DNA of 64,000 nucleotides from Isoetes taiwanensis (taxonomy: Eukaryota; Streptophyta; Lycopodiopsida; Isoetales; Isoetaceae): the NCBI GenBank assembly GCA_021234155.1, contig JAJEKV010000056.1, positions 6,974,618-7,038,617 on the forward strand, given 5' to 3'. The notes under the pieces were generated by a model that was given only the letters and a program-made list of their open reading frames with translations, searched no databases and was not told where the DNA came from. Numbering within the stretch: position 1 is the first letter of the stretch; each line of letters starts with the position of its first letter. Below, in pieces: positions 30,370 through 41,859 of this stretch. The translations under genes were made by a program, and so were the position numbers.

Positions 30370-31765
30370 TTAAATGCAAACCCAAATCGACATGCCTAAG
30401 CCGATTTCTTGGTTGCTGATGTCGACTACTTCGGTGACGAGCTGACCCTTGCTTTGCTCCATAAAGTCGGGGTACTGTTTCTTAAGATCTGACTCAAGTA
30501 CCCACGTAGCGTCTTCCACTGGTAAGTGCTTCCACTTCACAAGGTATTGGAGGAATTTTGACCTTCTTGTCTTCTTATAAGATCTATTAAGAAGGACTTC
30601 CGGAACGATTTCAATATGCTCGTCCGTCATTTCTAAAAACTCGTTTGTCTCCAATATTTCCTCGGGGTTTGGGGTGTGCCTCTTTAGCAAACTTACGTGG
30701 AAAACCTTATGTATCTTAAGATGTGCTGGCAAGTCCAACTTGTAGGATTGGTTACCTACTCTCTTCTCTATTCTGAAGGGTCCAGCCCATCTTGGAGCAA
30801 GCTTCTTGCAATTGCCGATGCGGAGCTTGGCCTGCTTGACTTTGATCTTCAACCATACTTTGTCTCCCACTTCAAATTCTCTTACCGTCCTATGCTTGTC
30901 GGCGATGCTTTTCTGCCTGCTTCTTGCTGCAAGGAGATATCCTCTCACTTCCTCCACCAAGTCTTGCATTTCCGAAAGCATCTGCTGGGAGACTTCCACC
31001 TTGGACACAGGGTTGTGCCAAGTATCTGGGGTAAGACACTGATACCCGTAATTAATCATAAAAGGACTCATCTGCGATGACTCCTGCTTGGTGCTGTTGT
31101 AGGCAAACTCTACTAGGTAGATGAAATCATCCCACTTGGATTGCTTGTTCCATACATAGCTTCTTAACATATCTTCGATGATCTGTTTGTCCTCTCCGAT
31201 CGACCATCCGTTTGGGGATGATATGCCGTGCTCATCCAAAAGCTTAAATCTGGATGGTGGTGAATAGGTCCTGCCAAAAGGCACTCATAAACTTGGAGTC
31301 TCTATCCGAGATTATCTCCCTTGGCATGCCATGGAGCCTAAAAATCTCCTTGACAAATAGGTTGGCTGTGTCTAATGCCGTATCTGTTGTCTGCGGCACA
31401 AAGTGTGCCATCTTTGACAACTTATCTACTACCACCATCAAGGCATCTTTGCCCCTTCTTCATTCTTGGGAGTCCTGTAATAAAATCCATACTTATCACC
31501 TCCCACTTAGCATTTGGCACGGGCAATGGTTCCAAGGCCCCTGGGATCCGGAGCTGTTCCGCCTTTGTCTGCTGGCATATCTGGCACTCTCTAATATATC
31601 TTGCTATTTCCTTCTTCATGCCGGGCCAATAATAACTGCTTCTAATCTTGAAATATGTCTTCATGAACCCTGCATGCCCTGCTATGGGACTATTGTGTGT
31701 ATCATTCAAAATAAGCTTTCTAACTTGCGAAGATTTTGGTACACACAATTTGTTTTTATAATATA
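30370..31765 (-). CDS. Integrase with chromodomain of element B
   Basis: Integrase, read in overlapping frames. The zinc-binding part has '[16 protein letters not shown]' and 'CQICQQTK'. The core includes '[11 protein letters not shown]' and '[17 protein letters not shown]', but the third catalytic region is damaged near 31240. A GPY/F module ('[19 protein letters not shown]', 'HVSLLKRH') precedes a chromodomain ('[20 protein letters not shown]' then '[13 protein letters not shown]'). Chromodomains of chromoviruses read histone marks, commonly methylated H3, and steer integration. Here the same element encodes an H3-like protein, so reader and possible ligand travel together. The frame breaks at about 31240-31440 and 31440. 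Confidence 0.9.
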
Positions 31766-33300
31766 GCAAGTTCCCTTCCTTCTTATAGTGCCTGAACATC
31801 TCCCTTTCCTTGTCGGTCCTGGCCTCTTTGGAAAGGCTCGCCCAAACTTCCTTGAAGTCGAGGTCCGTCGGCAATGCTTCCTCAATCTTCTTGCCAAAGT
31901 CACTTACAAGTGTTGATATGGCGTTACAATGAATTCTGGTTGCCAAGGGCTTCCTGGAAAGGGCGTCCGCAACCACATTGAGCTTCCCTGGCTTATAACT
32001 TATCTCAAAGTCATATTCTTCCAAGAATTCCATCCATCTCCTTTGCCTCAAATTAAGGAGCGGCTGCGTAAATATATATTGGAGGCTTTGATGATCTGTG
32101 TCTAACTGGAATTTTCTTCCCAATAAATAATGCCTCCAAATTCTTAAAGCCCTTACTATAGCCAGGAGCTCCTGATCATGCGTTGGGTAGCGCTGCTCGG
32201 CGTCGTTCAACTTCTTGGAATCATAGGCTACTACTCTTTCCTCCTGCATGAGGACTGCGCCTGTCGCTATCCTGCTAGCATCTGTTGCTACAAGCTTATC
32301 TTTGGTCGGATCTGGCAAGACCAATACTGGCGCCGTCGTCAAAGCTTCCTTTAGCGTCTCAAATGCTTTCTGGGCCTTGTTTTGCCAATGGGCTGCCCAA
32401 TCTTTTATCTTCCCACCTTTTGTGAGATCCGTTAATGGCGCTGCTACCTTGGCAAAATTCTTGACAAATCTTCTATAATAGCCTGCTAGCCCTAGGAAGC
32501 TCCTGACTTCATGCGTATTCTTTGGTGCCGGCCAGCCGATCACAGCTTCTATCTTCGCAGGGTCTGTGGAAATGCCTTCTGCTGTGATCACGTGCCCCAA
32601 GTACTCCACTCTTTCGTTCTATGGTGGCACCGATAACCATAAAGAGTTGATGCCTTCTTAACTTTTCAAGCACCTTCCTCAAGTGTTGGGCGTGCTCCTC
32701 CACAGACTTGCTGTAAACCAAGATATCGTCGAAGAAGACTATGATGAAGGAATCTAGAAATTCGCGGAAGACGTCGTTCATTAATCTCATGAATGTTGCT
32801 GGTGCATTAGACAATCCAAAGGGCATAACTGTGAACTCATAGTGCCCATATCTTGTCCTGAACGCTGTCTTATGAATGTCTTCCTCCTTGATCCTAATCT
32901 GGTGATATCCTGATCTGAGATCTATTTTGGAGAAGATCTTTGCTCCCTGCAACTGATCCATTAAGTCATCTGACCTAGGCAAGGCATACTTATTTTTGAT
33001 GGTGTGCTTATTTAATCAAGGTAATCAATGCACATCCTAAAGCTCCCATCCTTCTTCTTCACAAAGAGAATAGGGGCTCGAACGGGAGACACTAGGTCTT
33101 ATGAACCCTAAGTCTAGCAATTCTTGCAACTGCTTCTTTAACTCTGTCAACTCCTCGGTTGACATCCTATAAGGTGCCTTGCTTGTAGGCTTCGTCCCAG
33201 GTTCAAGTGCTATTTCACACTCGACTCCTCTATAGGGCGGAAGCTGCTTAATCTCATCGGGGGAACAAGTCGTTGAAATTCCTCGATCAACTTTGCTATT
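31766..33300 (-). pseudogene. RT and RNase H of element B
   Basis: RT motifs '[19 protein letters not shown]', '[16 protein letters not shown]' and catalytic '[10 protein letters not shown]' (about 32720-32740) are present without the two deletions of element A. RNase H keeps its acidic residues ('[11 protein letters not shown]', '[10 protein letters not shown]', 'DTDHQSLQY'). A frame change near 32620 separates RT from RNase H, and further breaks lie near 33000-33060 before '[15 protein letters not shown]'. More complete than A, but not one frame. Confidence 0.88.
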
Positions 33301-35225
33301 GGCCCGGGAAGCTTGCTAGATTCTTTGATCTCTTTATTTCTCTCCGGCTCCGATCTTGGAGCTCAAGCTTAAGGAGATAGGCCACCTGCTTTGCTTTCTT
33401 ATGCACTTAAGCAATTTTTTCGCTACTCATGCATTGCATGATTGGGGTTACTTCTTTACCTGTGATTTCGATGACTTTGCCCTCTGGCGTTGTTAAGGTC
33501 ACCTTCGTTTCCCACAATCGATGATTGCTCCCGCTGGTCCAAGATATTCCATTCCAATAATGAGATCATACTTGCCTATATTCATGACTTCCGCTCCCAA
33601 CGCAACATTAACACTGCAAGTCTACATTGAAGTTTATTCTCTTCCCCGGGTATGCCTAATTGCTCCATTGGCTAACACCACTGGCACGGGCTTGGACTTT
33701 AACGGCTTTAACTTCAACATGCTTACCATCCTAGGGGATGCAAAATTATGATTTGCTTCGAGTCTATCAATACTATGAAGGATTTCTTTTTTGGGCTTTT
33801 CCGATTCGTTGAGATCACTTTATCTTGACTTTCTGCATTCCACTCCCTCAATAATAGCTGCAAAGATGTGACACTCACCATGGATGTAATCCCGTGCTTC
33901 GTCGTCTGCGTCCGATGGTGTCTCCCATCCCAAACCAATGCCGCATTCATAATCGGGGGGTTGTTGGTCCTATGCCCTGGCTGGAAGCATCTGGAAACAC
34001 AAACCGCTTCTCTATACATTCTGCTTCTTTTCCTTGGGAATGGATCACAGAAATTGCCTCACCGCTTGGGAGTAGTTAGACTTGGCTCCTTGCTCCTTGA
34101 AGCTTACCTGTTTCTTTTCTTGCTTGCCACTACTTGTGTTGCCTTGCTTCCCATAATTTGAATTGTACTGCGTCTTGCTAGCTCTTGGGCTTGTAAGCCC
34201 TTGGGCTATAGCCCCTGTGCTCTTCCCCTTATCCTGGAAATCTTTGCGCCTTGAAGCCCGCTCTTGTGGACTGTTCCTTGCAAACTTATGGCCTTTGCTT
34301 CTGCCTCTGACACAGAACTTGGGTTTATTGCCCTTACAAGCTTGCGGATCTCATCGTTCAAGCCTTCAATATAGCCTTCCACCGCATGCTTTTCACTCAA
34401 CTTTGGCACATAAAGCCTTAGTCTCATGAATTCCTCCGTGTATTTATCGACTGATTTTGCCACCCCAATGCGTTCCTATAAAACTGCTGCATCATGTTGC
34501 ACTTATGTTCTCTTGGTGCGTAATGATGTTTGAGCGCCTTGGCAAACTTCTCAATTTGCAACCGTCCCTCTTTCAGCCCATGTGCTTTGGCATACCCCTT
34601 CCACCAAATTCTGCTGCACCCTTGAGGTTTGCTTTATTGCTACCACGCCTTTGTCTTTATCTTTCATGCCATAGGCGTTGCCATACTCACTCATCTCATC
34701 CAGCCATGCCTCTGCTTCCATTCCGGATCTGTTTTCCCCTGAAAACTGCTCTAACTTTCTGGCTTTCCACACATTACTAAGGGCGGAGTCGACTTTCTTC
34801 TGGTAGTCAGTCTGTGATCTGTCCCTGACACGGTTTGGATCCTGCCGGGGACCTCGTGCCTCTTCTTCCAGCTCTTCCGATGCCGAGTCTGTATCCGAGC
34901 TGGAGCTTGAGGATCCCGAGCTAGGAGATCTTCTCCTTCTGCTTCTCTTCCTTCGTTGCACTGTTCGGCCAGCTGGCGTTTCCGGCAAGGGGACATTCTG
35001 GTCCTGTCCTCCTACTGCTGCTGCCCCTGCTAGCAATGCCCTTATGTCGTGGATGTCAGACCTGATTTGGGATAGCTCCTCCTCCGGTGTTACCGCATCG
35101 AATTCTGGGCGCAAATTCCTCGGCTGGAAGCGCCTTGGTGGGGTACGTCCTTGTTCTCGCTGCCTGTGTTCATCAAGGTTTCTAGGTACTCTAGCTGCAT
35201 GCACATTAGAGTACATTCTGATCAT
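33301..35225 (-). pseudogene. Gag-protease of element B
   Basis: Opens at 35225 with 'NVHAARVPRNLDEHRQRE', then 'FDAVTPEEELSQIRSDIHD' and the Ser/Asp/Glu tract, matching element A Gag. The capsid part continues ('[19 protein letters not shown]', '[20 protein letters not shown]') with frame changes near 34550 and 34210. The knuckle remnant '[11 protein letters not shown]' lies near 33985; the expected last Cys is lost. The protease shows 'FIVLIDS' (about 33765), then a frame change. The order and protein signatures equal element A. Confidence 0.85.
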
Positions 35226-35350
35226 TAGTTCTTGTTTTGTGTGTTACGTTGTTTTACTTGTTTATACAATTTGAGGGAGCAATTATATACAAAAAGAGAT
35301 ATATATTATATTCATATATAATAAGCTTTTACATGCAAATTAATAAACTT

Positions 35351-36759
35351 TTACTCTTCAAACTTCTTGAGGTAATCAGGGTGGTCCTCCAAAAATTTCT
35401 TCACTTGGGCCGTACCTAATGATCCTGTTAAGTTCCTGAGGATATTTGTTGACGTTCCTCCTTGAGAGTATCGCCTCCATGTCTTGAATTCTCCTATCCG
35501 ATGTATCGCAGCGTACATCGCCAATCAATCGCCTGCCGCCTATAAGGGATGGCGAAGTCGAAGATGGTCAATGCAATCGCTCTCTTGATCAGGACAACAT
35601 GGTCGATATTTGGAGGTAATCGTGCATGGTGTCCAAACCCTGAGAGGGCGATAAGCATAAAGACCCCTTCTTCACCTCTTGGGCTAAATTGGCGGTGAAT
35701 AACCGCTATTCTTCCGTCCAGCAGCAACGGCAGGTAGTATCTGAGCGCCTTATCATGCCCTGTTTCTTGGCAGACGAGGAAGTTGCCACTGCCTTCCTTC
35801 CCGCCAAGTCATCCACCGGTATCTCCTCTAGCTCTCACAAGTCTTGGTGCACCAGCCTCCTTAGGTTGATCTTGCCTCCATGCCGCTTCAGGATGGGTGT
35901 TGGCGAAGCTTCGGTAATAATGCTGATGTGGACTTGCCTTTGATGCCCATTTGTTCCCTGGAATTGCCATGAACTCCTTCTCAGGGGCAATTCGCGTTTA
36001 AACCATCATCCGTGCGATGCTGCGTAAGCCTCTATATCGATGATGTCTCGCCGGTGAAGGTCTTGGCTTCTCTTATCTTGAGATAGGGAAGTCCCGGGCT
36101 TCTCGATTGATGAAGTCGTCGAGATCCTGCTTTGTCCGTAGAAGGTGTAAAATCTCATCCACCCTAAGGCCTCTGTCGCGACACTGTGGAAGATTCTTGA
36201 TGTTGTGGAGGGTTAGATATGCCTCGCCTGCTATGAACACCGGTGTCAAGCTTGTAATGCCCTGCCCGAGTGGTGGGGCTCTTCTTGTTGCACGCAGTCC
36301 CTCTTCGAAGCTTTGGATCTGGCATTACTACGCTTTGCCTCTCTCTGTTCTAGATCCAAGTCTTAAGGTCTGATTAGTATTCATCCTCCTCCTCTTCTTC
36401 TTGTTCGTACTCGAGTCGCATCCGTTCCTCCTCTGCTGCGGCCATGGCTATGGGTTCAACTTCTAAAGGCTGCACTGAGGGTTCCCCTATCTGGGTTTGA
36501 CCCCAACATTTGGGATATCTTGCAGGGCTGACTTGAGGGCAGTGTTAGGTGCAAAATACCCTACACAAGGTGGGAGTTCTACCAGAAAGGGTCCTATCTT
36601 GGCATGGAACTCAGACATGATGTTCTGGTAGAAGGGAGTGGCGTTGATGGTGGCCTCAATGTCAAGTTCCCTTCGGAAGACACTGAAGACAGATTCGATG
36701 TCAGCTTCAGCCGCATGAGCTGTGGCGCTGTACCATCGCTTGAATGAAGAAGTGGCCAT
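35351..36759 (-). pseudogene. ORF-B of element B
   Basis: Starts 'MATSSFKRWYSATAHAAEAD' at 36759, matching the ORF-B start of element A. Then 'LVELPPCVGYFAPN', a block 'GEAYLTLHNIKNLPQCRDRG' with 'LRVDEILHLLR' (about 36240-36130), 'LDGRIAVIHRQFSPRGEEG' (about 35720-35660), and 'AQVKKFLEDHPDYLKKFEE' before a TAA at 35351-35353. At least three frame changes interrupt it (about 36490, 36100, 35740). The same ordered blocks in two diverged elements show this is a real gene of the family rather than a chance ORF. Function unknown. Confidence 0.75.
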
Positions 36760-36871
36760 AAGCACTGAGGAGCCGGGATGACGGATCTTGATGCGTGCGC
36801 CCTAAGGATCAGAGAAATCGGCTTGGAGCAGAGAGCGAGGTTGGAAGGTGCAAATGACACTTGGGTTCCCC

Positions 36872-36878
36872 TTTATAG
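36872..36878 (-). promoter_or_regulatory. TATA box of ORF-B (element B)
   Basis: The minus strand reads CCTATAAAGGGG, about 115 bp before the ATG at 36759, as in element A. AAAACCCTAA-type sequence lies next to it. Confidence 0.55.
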
Positions 36879-37039
36879 GCAAAACCCTAATTTTGGGAAA
36901 ATTTTAGGTTTACAATTCTCTGACTTTCTGAGGTCTAGAGGTATGATTTATAGGCTAACTGAGCTTGGAAATGCTCCTAAGGGTCCCTAAGCAATGATTT
37001 TGGTTCGTCTAAGGACAACTTGGATCAATTCGGACGAGA

Positions 37040-37112
37040 CCACTCACACAGTGCGCCAGGGTGGGATCGGTTTGCAAACCGAACTGGTTGGGGCGCACTC
37101 TGTGAGGGGTGG
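37040..37112 (-). repeat. Palindromic hairpin B-1
   Basis: Arms CCACTCACACAGTGCGCC and GGCGCACTCTGTGAGGGGTGG flank the perfect 14-bp palindrome CGGTTTGCAAACCG. It lies between the H3-like gene and ORF-B. Confidence 0.88.
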
Positions 37113-37244
37113 ACTGCTGTTTAGGTCACTAATGATGCTAAACTAGAGAACTAAAGACATAATCCTGGATATCTCATCGAGATAGATAGGATTGAGCCTT
37201 TACTCGCCTTATTTGGGCAAGTTGTGGTGGAGTTTGGGGTCCGA

Positions 37245-37317
37245 CCACTCACACAGTGCGCCAGGGTGGGATCGGTTTGCGAACCGAATGGTGCTGGGCG
37301 CACTCTGTGAGGGGTGG
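37245..37317 (-). repeat. Palindromic hairpin B-2
   Basis: Same arms; centre CGGTTTGCGAACCG, one change that nearly keeps the inner palindrome. Confidence 0.88.
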
Positions 37318-37448
37318 GGCTCCATTTGACTCGGCGTTGGCCAATTTGGACAGATTAGGGGTCAATTCCTACTAACTAGGATGAGTTAGGTCGAATAGTA
37401 TAGCTACTTTCTGCATTTAGGCAAGATTTGGCACCAAACCATGCTCAA

Positions 37449-37521
37449 CCACTCACACAGTGCGCCAGGGTAGGATCGGTTTGCAAACCGAATGGGTCGG
37501 GGCGCACTCTGTGAGGGGTGG
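37449..37521 (-). repeat. Palindromic hairpin B-3
   Basis: Same arms with centre CGGTTTGCAAACCG. The copy nearest the end of the H3-like gene (stop at 37662). Confidence 0.88.
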
Positions 37522-37661
37522 GATCAAAATGCCTGGTTTGTTCCGAATTTTTGCTATTTCTAATTGTAGAATTCGGCAATACACCCTATTTAAACTCGAT
37601 TCGACTTATTTATTTATCAAAATTATAGACTTATACTAAAGAAAAGGTCATTTACAATAGT

Positions 37662-38849
37662 TCAGGGGCCCTCCTTCTTAATAAACTGAGCTAGTCTAAT
37701 ATCCTTGGGCATGCAAGTCACTCTCTTAGCGTGTTGAGCACACGCAACAGAGTCTTCGAAGTAGTGTACAATGTGCTGCTCCGACGCCTCCTGCAGTGCG
37801 AGCAACATGTCGTCCGTGACCCGTTTGGATGGGTCGAACTCCTGCAAAATCTCCCTCGTTAAACGTGCAAAGGGGGCTCTGGGAATGAGGAAGCCATAGC
37901 TCTGCTGGAAGTGCTTGATTTCTTGGGCCGCCCTCGCGAATTTGGAGTCCGCCGGTCTTTTCATCGGCTTCTTCGGAGGGGTTGGCTGTTCCGGTGGCCT
38001 CTTCAACGTGTTCTTCTTCGTTGGCCGACCTCCCTCAATGGTCTTCACTCTGTGTTCTTCGTAGTATTTGGAGTATTCTTCATACATTTTCATGTACGCA
38101 GTATACTCCTTAAGCTCCTTCCGGTACTGCAAGTCCCGCTTCAGCGCATAGGACTCCCTCTGCGGCCTTGGTTTCTTGGTGCTGTCGCTGGGGTGCTTCG
38201 GCGACGGCCATTTAGGATAGGGCGGTGCATTGGCCACAGGGTCTTCTTCCTCCGGTATTGGGTTTGAAGGGCCCGAAGTTTCTCCTGGTTCGTGTCCTCC
38301 CGCTCCCTCCTCAGGTTCGGAGTCGGACGAGGATGGGGGCTTCTCAGGATCCGGCTCCTGTATGGTTACTGCCGCGGCCGGTGTCTTCTTCTTCTTCGGC
38401 TTCTCCGCCGGCACTTCCGGGTCCTTACCCTTCTCTGCTCTCACCCTCTCCCGCTCCTCTTTGCGCTTCCTCCTCTCTTCCCTCTTCTGTTCCTTCTCCT
38501 CCCTCCTCTTTCTTCGCTCTTCTTTTTCCCTCCGGCCTCGCCTTGGATTTCCTCGGCTCGCCTTCTTCTCTTTCCCTCTTCTTCTTCTTGGTTCTGCTGT
38601 GGTTCTTCGTTATCCCGAAGATCTCCCTCGGCTCCCTCCCTCCCCAACTCCGCCGCCCGCGTCGCCTCCCGTCAAGGTTCTCCGATGCACTGTTCCTGCT
38701 CTTGAGGGTTAGGGTTAGGTGGTTCAACCGGTGCCTCCTCTTCCCCGATGTGCACTTGCCTCCGTCGGCCTTACGGGACGGCTCGCTCTGGCGCTCACAT
38801 AACCGGGTGGCATAACCTTCTTGGGCAGTCTGTTTTTCGTCTGTGCCAT
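37662..38849 (-). CDS. Retrotransposon-encoded histone H3-like protein (element B), frameshifted
   Basis: The C-terminal ~90 codons form an H3 fold: 'EIKHFQQSYGFLIPRAPF', 'LQEASEQHIVHYFED', 'HAKRVTCMPKDIRLA', ending 'FIKKEGP' at the stop (37662). By hand alignment the fold is about 60% identical to the element A copy. Upstream are 'EHRVKTIEGGRPTKK', an acidic patch 'SSSDSEPEEGAGG', and a Lys/Arg/Glu-rich stretch to about 38700. The proposed start at 38849 gives MAQTKNRLPKK, similar to the start of H3 and CENH3 (ART-K type), and lies about 100 bp after TATAAATA. A frame change is needed between about 38725 and 38700. The 260-codon frame from 38444 has no ATG and is only the uninterrupted part. 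A nucleosome role is inferred from the fold. Confidence 0.9.
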
Positions 38850-38950
38850 GCTTTTGTTTGTCGGGGTTTGAGCTTTGGCGCTGAAGATCGTCTTCTTGGG
38901 CGAAGCTGTTCTCCGGAAAAGGTGGGGGTAAAATGGGAACCCTAATTTTG

Positions 38951-38958
38951 TATTTATA
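38951..38958 (-). promoter_or_regulatory. TATA box of the H3-like gene (element B)
   Basis: The minus strand reads TATAAATA, 102 bp before the ATG at 38849. This mirrors element A (583-590 to 684). Confidence 0.62.
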
Positions 38959-39074
38959 GGGAGGTGGAATTTAGGGTTGGGACACCTGCAATTCATATGG
39001 GGAAAAAAACAACTAGGGCATTAGCGAAGGTGCACGAGGCATTCATTTGGGCTCACCATACTCCAAAACACCCA

Positions 39075-39147
39075 CCACTCACCGCAGTCGCCTGGGTCGG
39101 ATCGGATTACCAACCTAATGGTGGTTTGGCGCACTCGTGGAGGGGTC
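39075..39147 (-). repeat. Degenerate palindromic hairpin B-4
   Basis: CCACTCACCGCAGTCGCC and GGCGCACTCGTGGAGGGGTC with a changed centre. Upstream of the H3-like TATA box, the position of hairpins A-1/A-2. Confidence 0.7.
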
Positions 39148-39287
39148 GATCGCTTCCGCCTGTTTTACAATTTACGGGGGAGTTTCTTAGTGTTATAATA
39201 TACAAACCTATCCGAACTAAGGGAATAAGCCAAACTACACCATTATCTTAATTAATTGGGACACCTAACTAGGTCAATGGAGGTCAA

Positions 39288-39356
39288 CCACTCACACAAG
39301 GCGCTTTTGGAATCGGTTTATGGAACCTAATGGTGCCGGCGCACTCTGAGGGGTGG
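39288..39356 (-). repeat. Degenerate palindromic hairpin B-5
   Basis: CCACTCACACAAGGCGC and GGCGCACTCTGAGGGGTGG; the centre is diverged. Confidence 0.7.
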
Positions 39357-39552
39357 CCTATTTTTTGGCAATTTAGGTTGGGAAAGATGCTACACTTCAC
39401 TAGCAATCTATCATGGAGCTAAAATCTACCCAAAAATTGGGAATTTTCCCAATTGCTCGAAGCTCTTGCTTGGGTGGCTATACCCCAAGACTCGAATCAT
39501 CGTTAGTCCTAAAGGGAAAATGGCGATTTTCGATCTTGGATGCCAAGATCAT

Positions 39553-39563
39553 GCTCGATACCA
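39553..39563 (-). promoter_or_regulatory. Primer-binding site of element B
   Basis: The minus strand reads TGGTATCGAGC next to the 5' LTR. The initiator-Met site TGGTATCAGAGC would need one A restored (CAG appears as CG), the same type of difference seen throughout the repeats. Confidence 0.75.
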
Positions 39564-39566
39564 CCA

Positions 39567-41422
39567 GCGGACGTCCCCTACTCCTTATCACGATGCCCGC
39601 GTCGTACTTTCGGAGGAGCATTCCCCGGCAAATTTGCGACAGGGGCATCCACTGACTCCACTCCCATGGGGCAGAGCCGGCAAGGGAAGAGTGGATGTGT
39701 CATTCATCCGTCTTCCATCGGATCGACCTATCTGCGGAAGCGTAACAAACAAACGTGAGCACAACTAATAATATACAACATATTCACCATAACAATAGCA
39801 ACATCACAGAGTCAGCAATACCTTCCTAACAATAATACAAAGGGAAGGTCCTACCCAGGCTCTGACTCAAGGGGGATGACTGACGGCTGGGTAAAAGCAT
39901 GAAAGGGTGTACGTACATTGTACTGAATTGATGTACAAATATGGATACTTTTCACGTACATTTTGGTTATTTTTTATTTGTATAAACATACACTTTTTTA
40001 TTTTATGTACTTTGCACATACATTTAAGCTAAATTTCGGATATGTTTTGGCTATGCATGTACTTTTTGGGTACTTTGGGTGATTTGTGTAATATAGCCAC
40101 ATGTACCAAAAGGGATACATTTATAGACACCCTTTCATGCTTTTACCCGGCTAGGCCTCCAGAGTTCGTTGCAGACAGAATTCATGGCAATGGATTTGGC
40201 TGGCATAGAACATGGCTTAGGGTAGTCCACTCCATCCGCCCCTCCCGTGCACACTTTGCAGAGTAGGCTGAAAAGTGTTGGGACTTGGCCGTAGCCTGCC
40301 GGGTGAATAGCCAGAGGGGCTACTACTGCTGGGTTGCATCTCCCCAACCCCGATGAGGCAGGAAGAGAGCTGCCTCTCCTCCAGAGGTATCCATGCTCAT
40401 CGCAGGCGGCTAGAGGGCCACTGCCCTTATTCGACTTGAACTCACTGGAAGGTCATATCCACCACCCCACGAGTGTCGAGCTCATGCCTTGCCCACACGC
40501 AGTGGCAAGCCATTAAGCCTAGCCGAGAAAGACCCCGATAGGCTTTACTACCGAGGGGTCAGTCCACGATGAGACAAGTTCCTCCTTATCAACCGGCCTT
40601 GCCCTTCACCCACCGGGTGGGGCCCTCGTGCATGGGCCGCATTTTACGTGGGGAACTAAGGTGCTATGCTAGGAGCATCTTCTACACGACCTTTAGGTCT
40701 CTACCCCCTTCCCACAACAAGGAGATCATAGAGTGGAATACATGCAATATCACGTAACGTAGATAGAGAATCATATCAATCTATCTACTTAACATCCAAT
40801 GTTAGGTTCATTCGTTAGAGTCTCGGATCTAGGGATCTACAAGGCTTCCAGAGATGATCTAACATACTAACCCGCATATTGCCATGCCTAAAAGATCTGG
40901 TTTTGCACAAATGAACAACTAGATACCTGCTCCTTGGCTTGCTCCTGATCCTTGGAAGGCATCCATGCTCCTGATCTTGCCAAGAAGACCTGCTACTCAA
41001 GGAACTTTGTTGTGCAAATCCGACTTTTCGGAGCCTGGCAATGCGATTTCGAGCCTTACCTTGGCCGAATTGGCCCAGAAAAGCCCTAATTGCGAATGAG
41101 GAAAGGAAGCTCTAGAAAACCCTAATTGGCAAAGTGAAAGGAGAGCTAGGGTCTAGGGTTTTAGCCCTTATATAGACCCTATCTAGGTTAGGGCATCCAC
41201 ATGGGCAAATGGCTTTAGGCCATTTGGAAATGGATGAACAAGGAACCTTTTGTTGTGTATGTTTAATTACATACCCAACATCCAAGGTTGCCCCCTAGGT
41301 GCAACCTTTAGCTCCTAGGTGCAACGTTGTCCTACTCTCAAGTACATGTCACTTGTGACATGTACGTGTGACGTGGCAGTATAATATACGTATTAGGGCG
41401 TATATTATGCTGGAACGTCACA
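39567..41422 (-). repeat. 5' LTR of element B, containing a MITE
   Basis: About 1,856 bp including a 260-bp MITE (39889-40148). It matches 27738-29524. Followed by AATGC (41423-41427), the target duplication. Confidence 0.9.
39889..40148 (+). mobile_element. 260-bp MITE in the 5' LTR of element B
   Basis: Perfect terminal inverted repeats of at least 20 bp (GGGTAAAAGCATGAAAGGGT at the left, its complement at the right). GGCT directly flanks both ends (39885-39888 and 40149-40152). The other LTR has an uninterrupted GACGGCTAGGCC, proving insertion. The inside is AT-rich with several GTAC-containing motifs and has no coding capacity. The 4-bp duplication does not point clearly to a superfamily. 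Confidence 0.9.
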
Positions 41423-41859
41423 AATGCTGTCTGGTGGTGGAAATGAAGACAGCATGTTCATCAAGGTGAATGGCTGGGAAATGAATAAATGTGTAGGGTG
41501 AAATCAAGAGGGTGATCCTGCATGGTAAAGTATAACATTAGGAAGAAATAAGCCTGAGCCTCATGGACTTGTAGCCCTGAAATAAGCATTTTCTGCAACT
41601 TCACATTTAAACCAAGGACGTTAATTTATCAATTGCTATAAATGAACTAACTTAAGATAAATCAGAACTTAAAGAATAATACCTATTGCATTTGCAAAGA
41701 ACAACTTTTATCTAACACACTGCCTATTCTATTTATCAATTGCTATAAATGAACTAACCTAAGATAAATCAGAACTTAAAGAGTAATACCTATTGCATTT
41801 GCAAAAAAAAACACTTTTTATCTAACACACTGCCTACTCTAACATTTAAACAACAAGGT
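41423..41859 (-). other. 3' noncoding region of unit C2, right part
   Basis: Continues 27332-27737 beyond element B. Contains the same 107-bp tandem repeat as C1 (from 41627). No gene seen. Confidence 0.8.

Larger units (their letters stand above)
27738..41422 (-). mobile_element. Element B: second H3-carrying Ty3 chromovirus
   Basis: A 13.7-kb element with ~1.8-kb LTRs (TGTGACGT...ACGTCACA), inserted into the 3' region of unit C2; the unoccupied sequence is present in C1 near 14775. Flanks AATGT and AATGC form a 5-bp duplication with one change. On the minus strand the order is 5' LTR, primer site, two weak hairpins, H3-like gene, three strong hairpins, ORF-B, gag, protease, RT, RNase H, integrase plus chromodomain, polypurine tract, 3' LTR. 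This is the same plan as element A at clearly diverged sequence. Frames are broken in several places. Confidence 0.93.

Noticed and set aside
38225-38815. Long Ser/Pro/Leu-rich plus-strand ORFs opposite the H3-like gene
   Set aside because: Antisense shadows of the Lys/Arg/Glu-rich coding strand.
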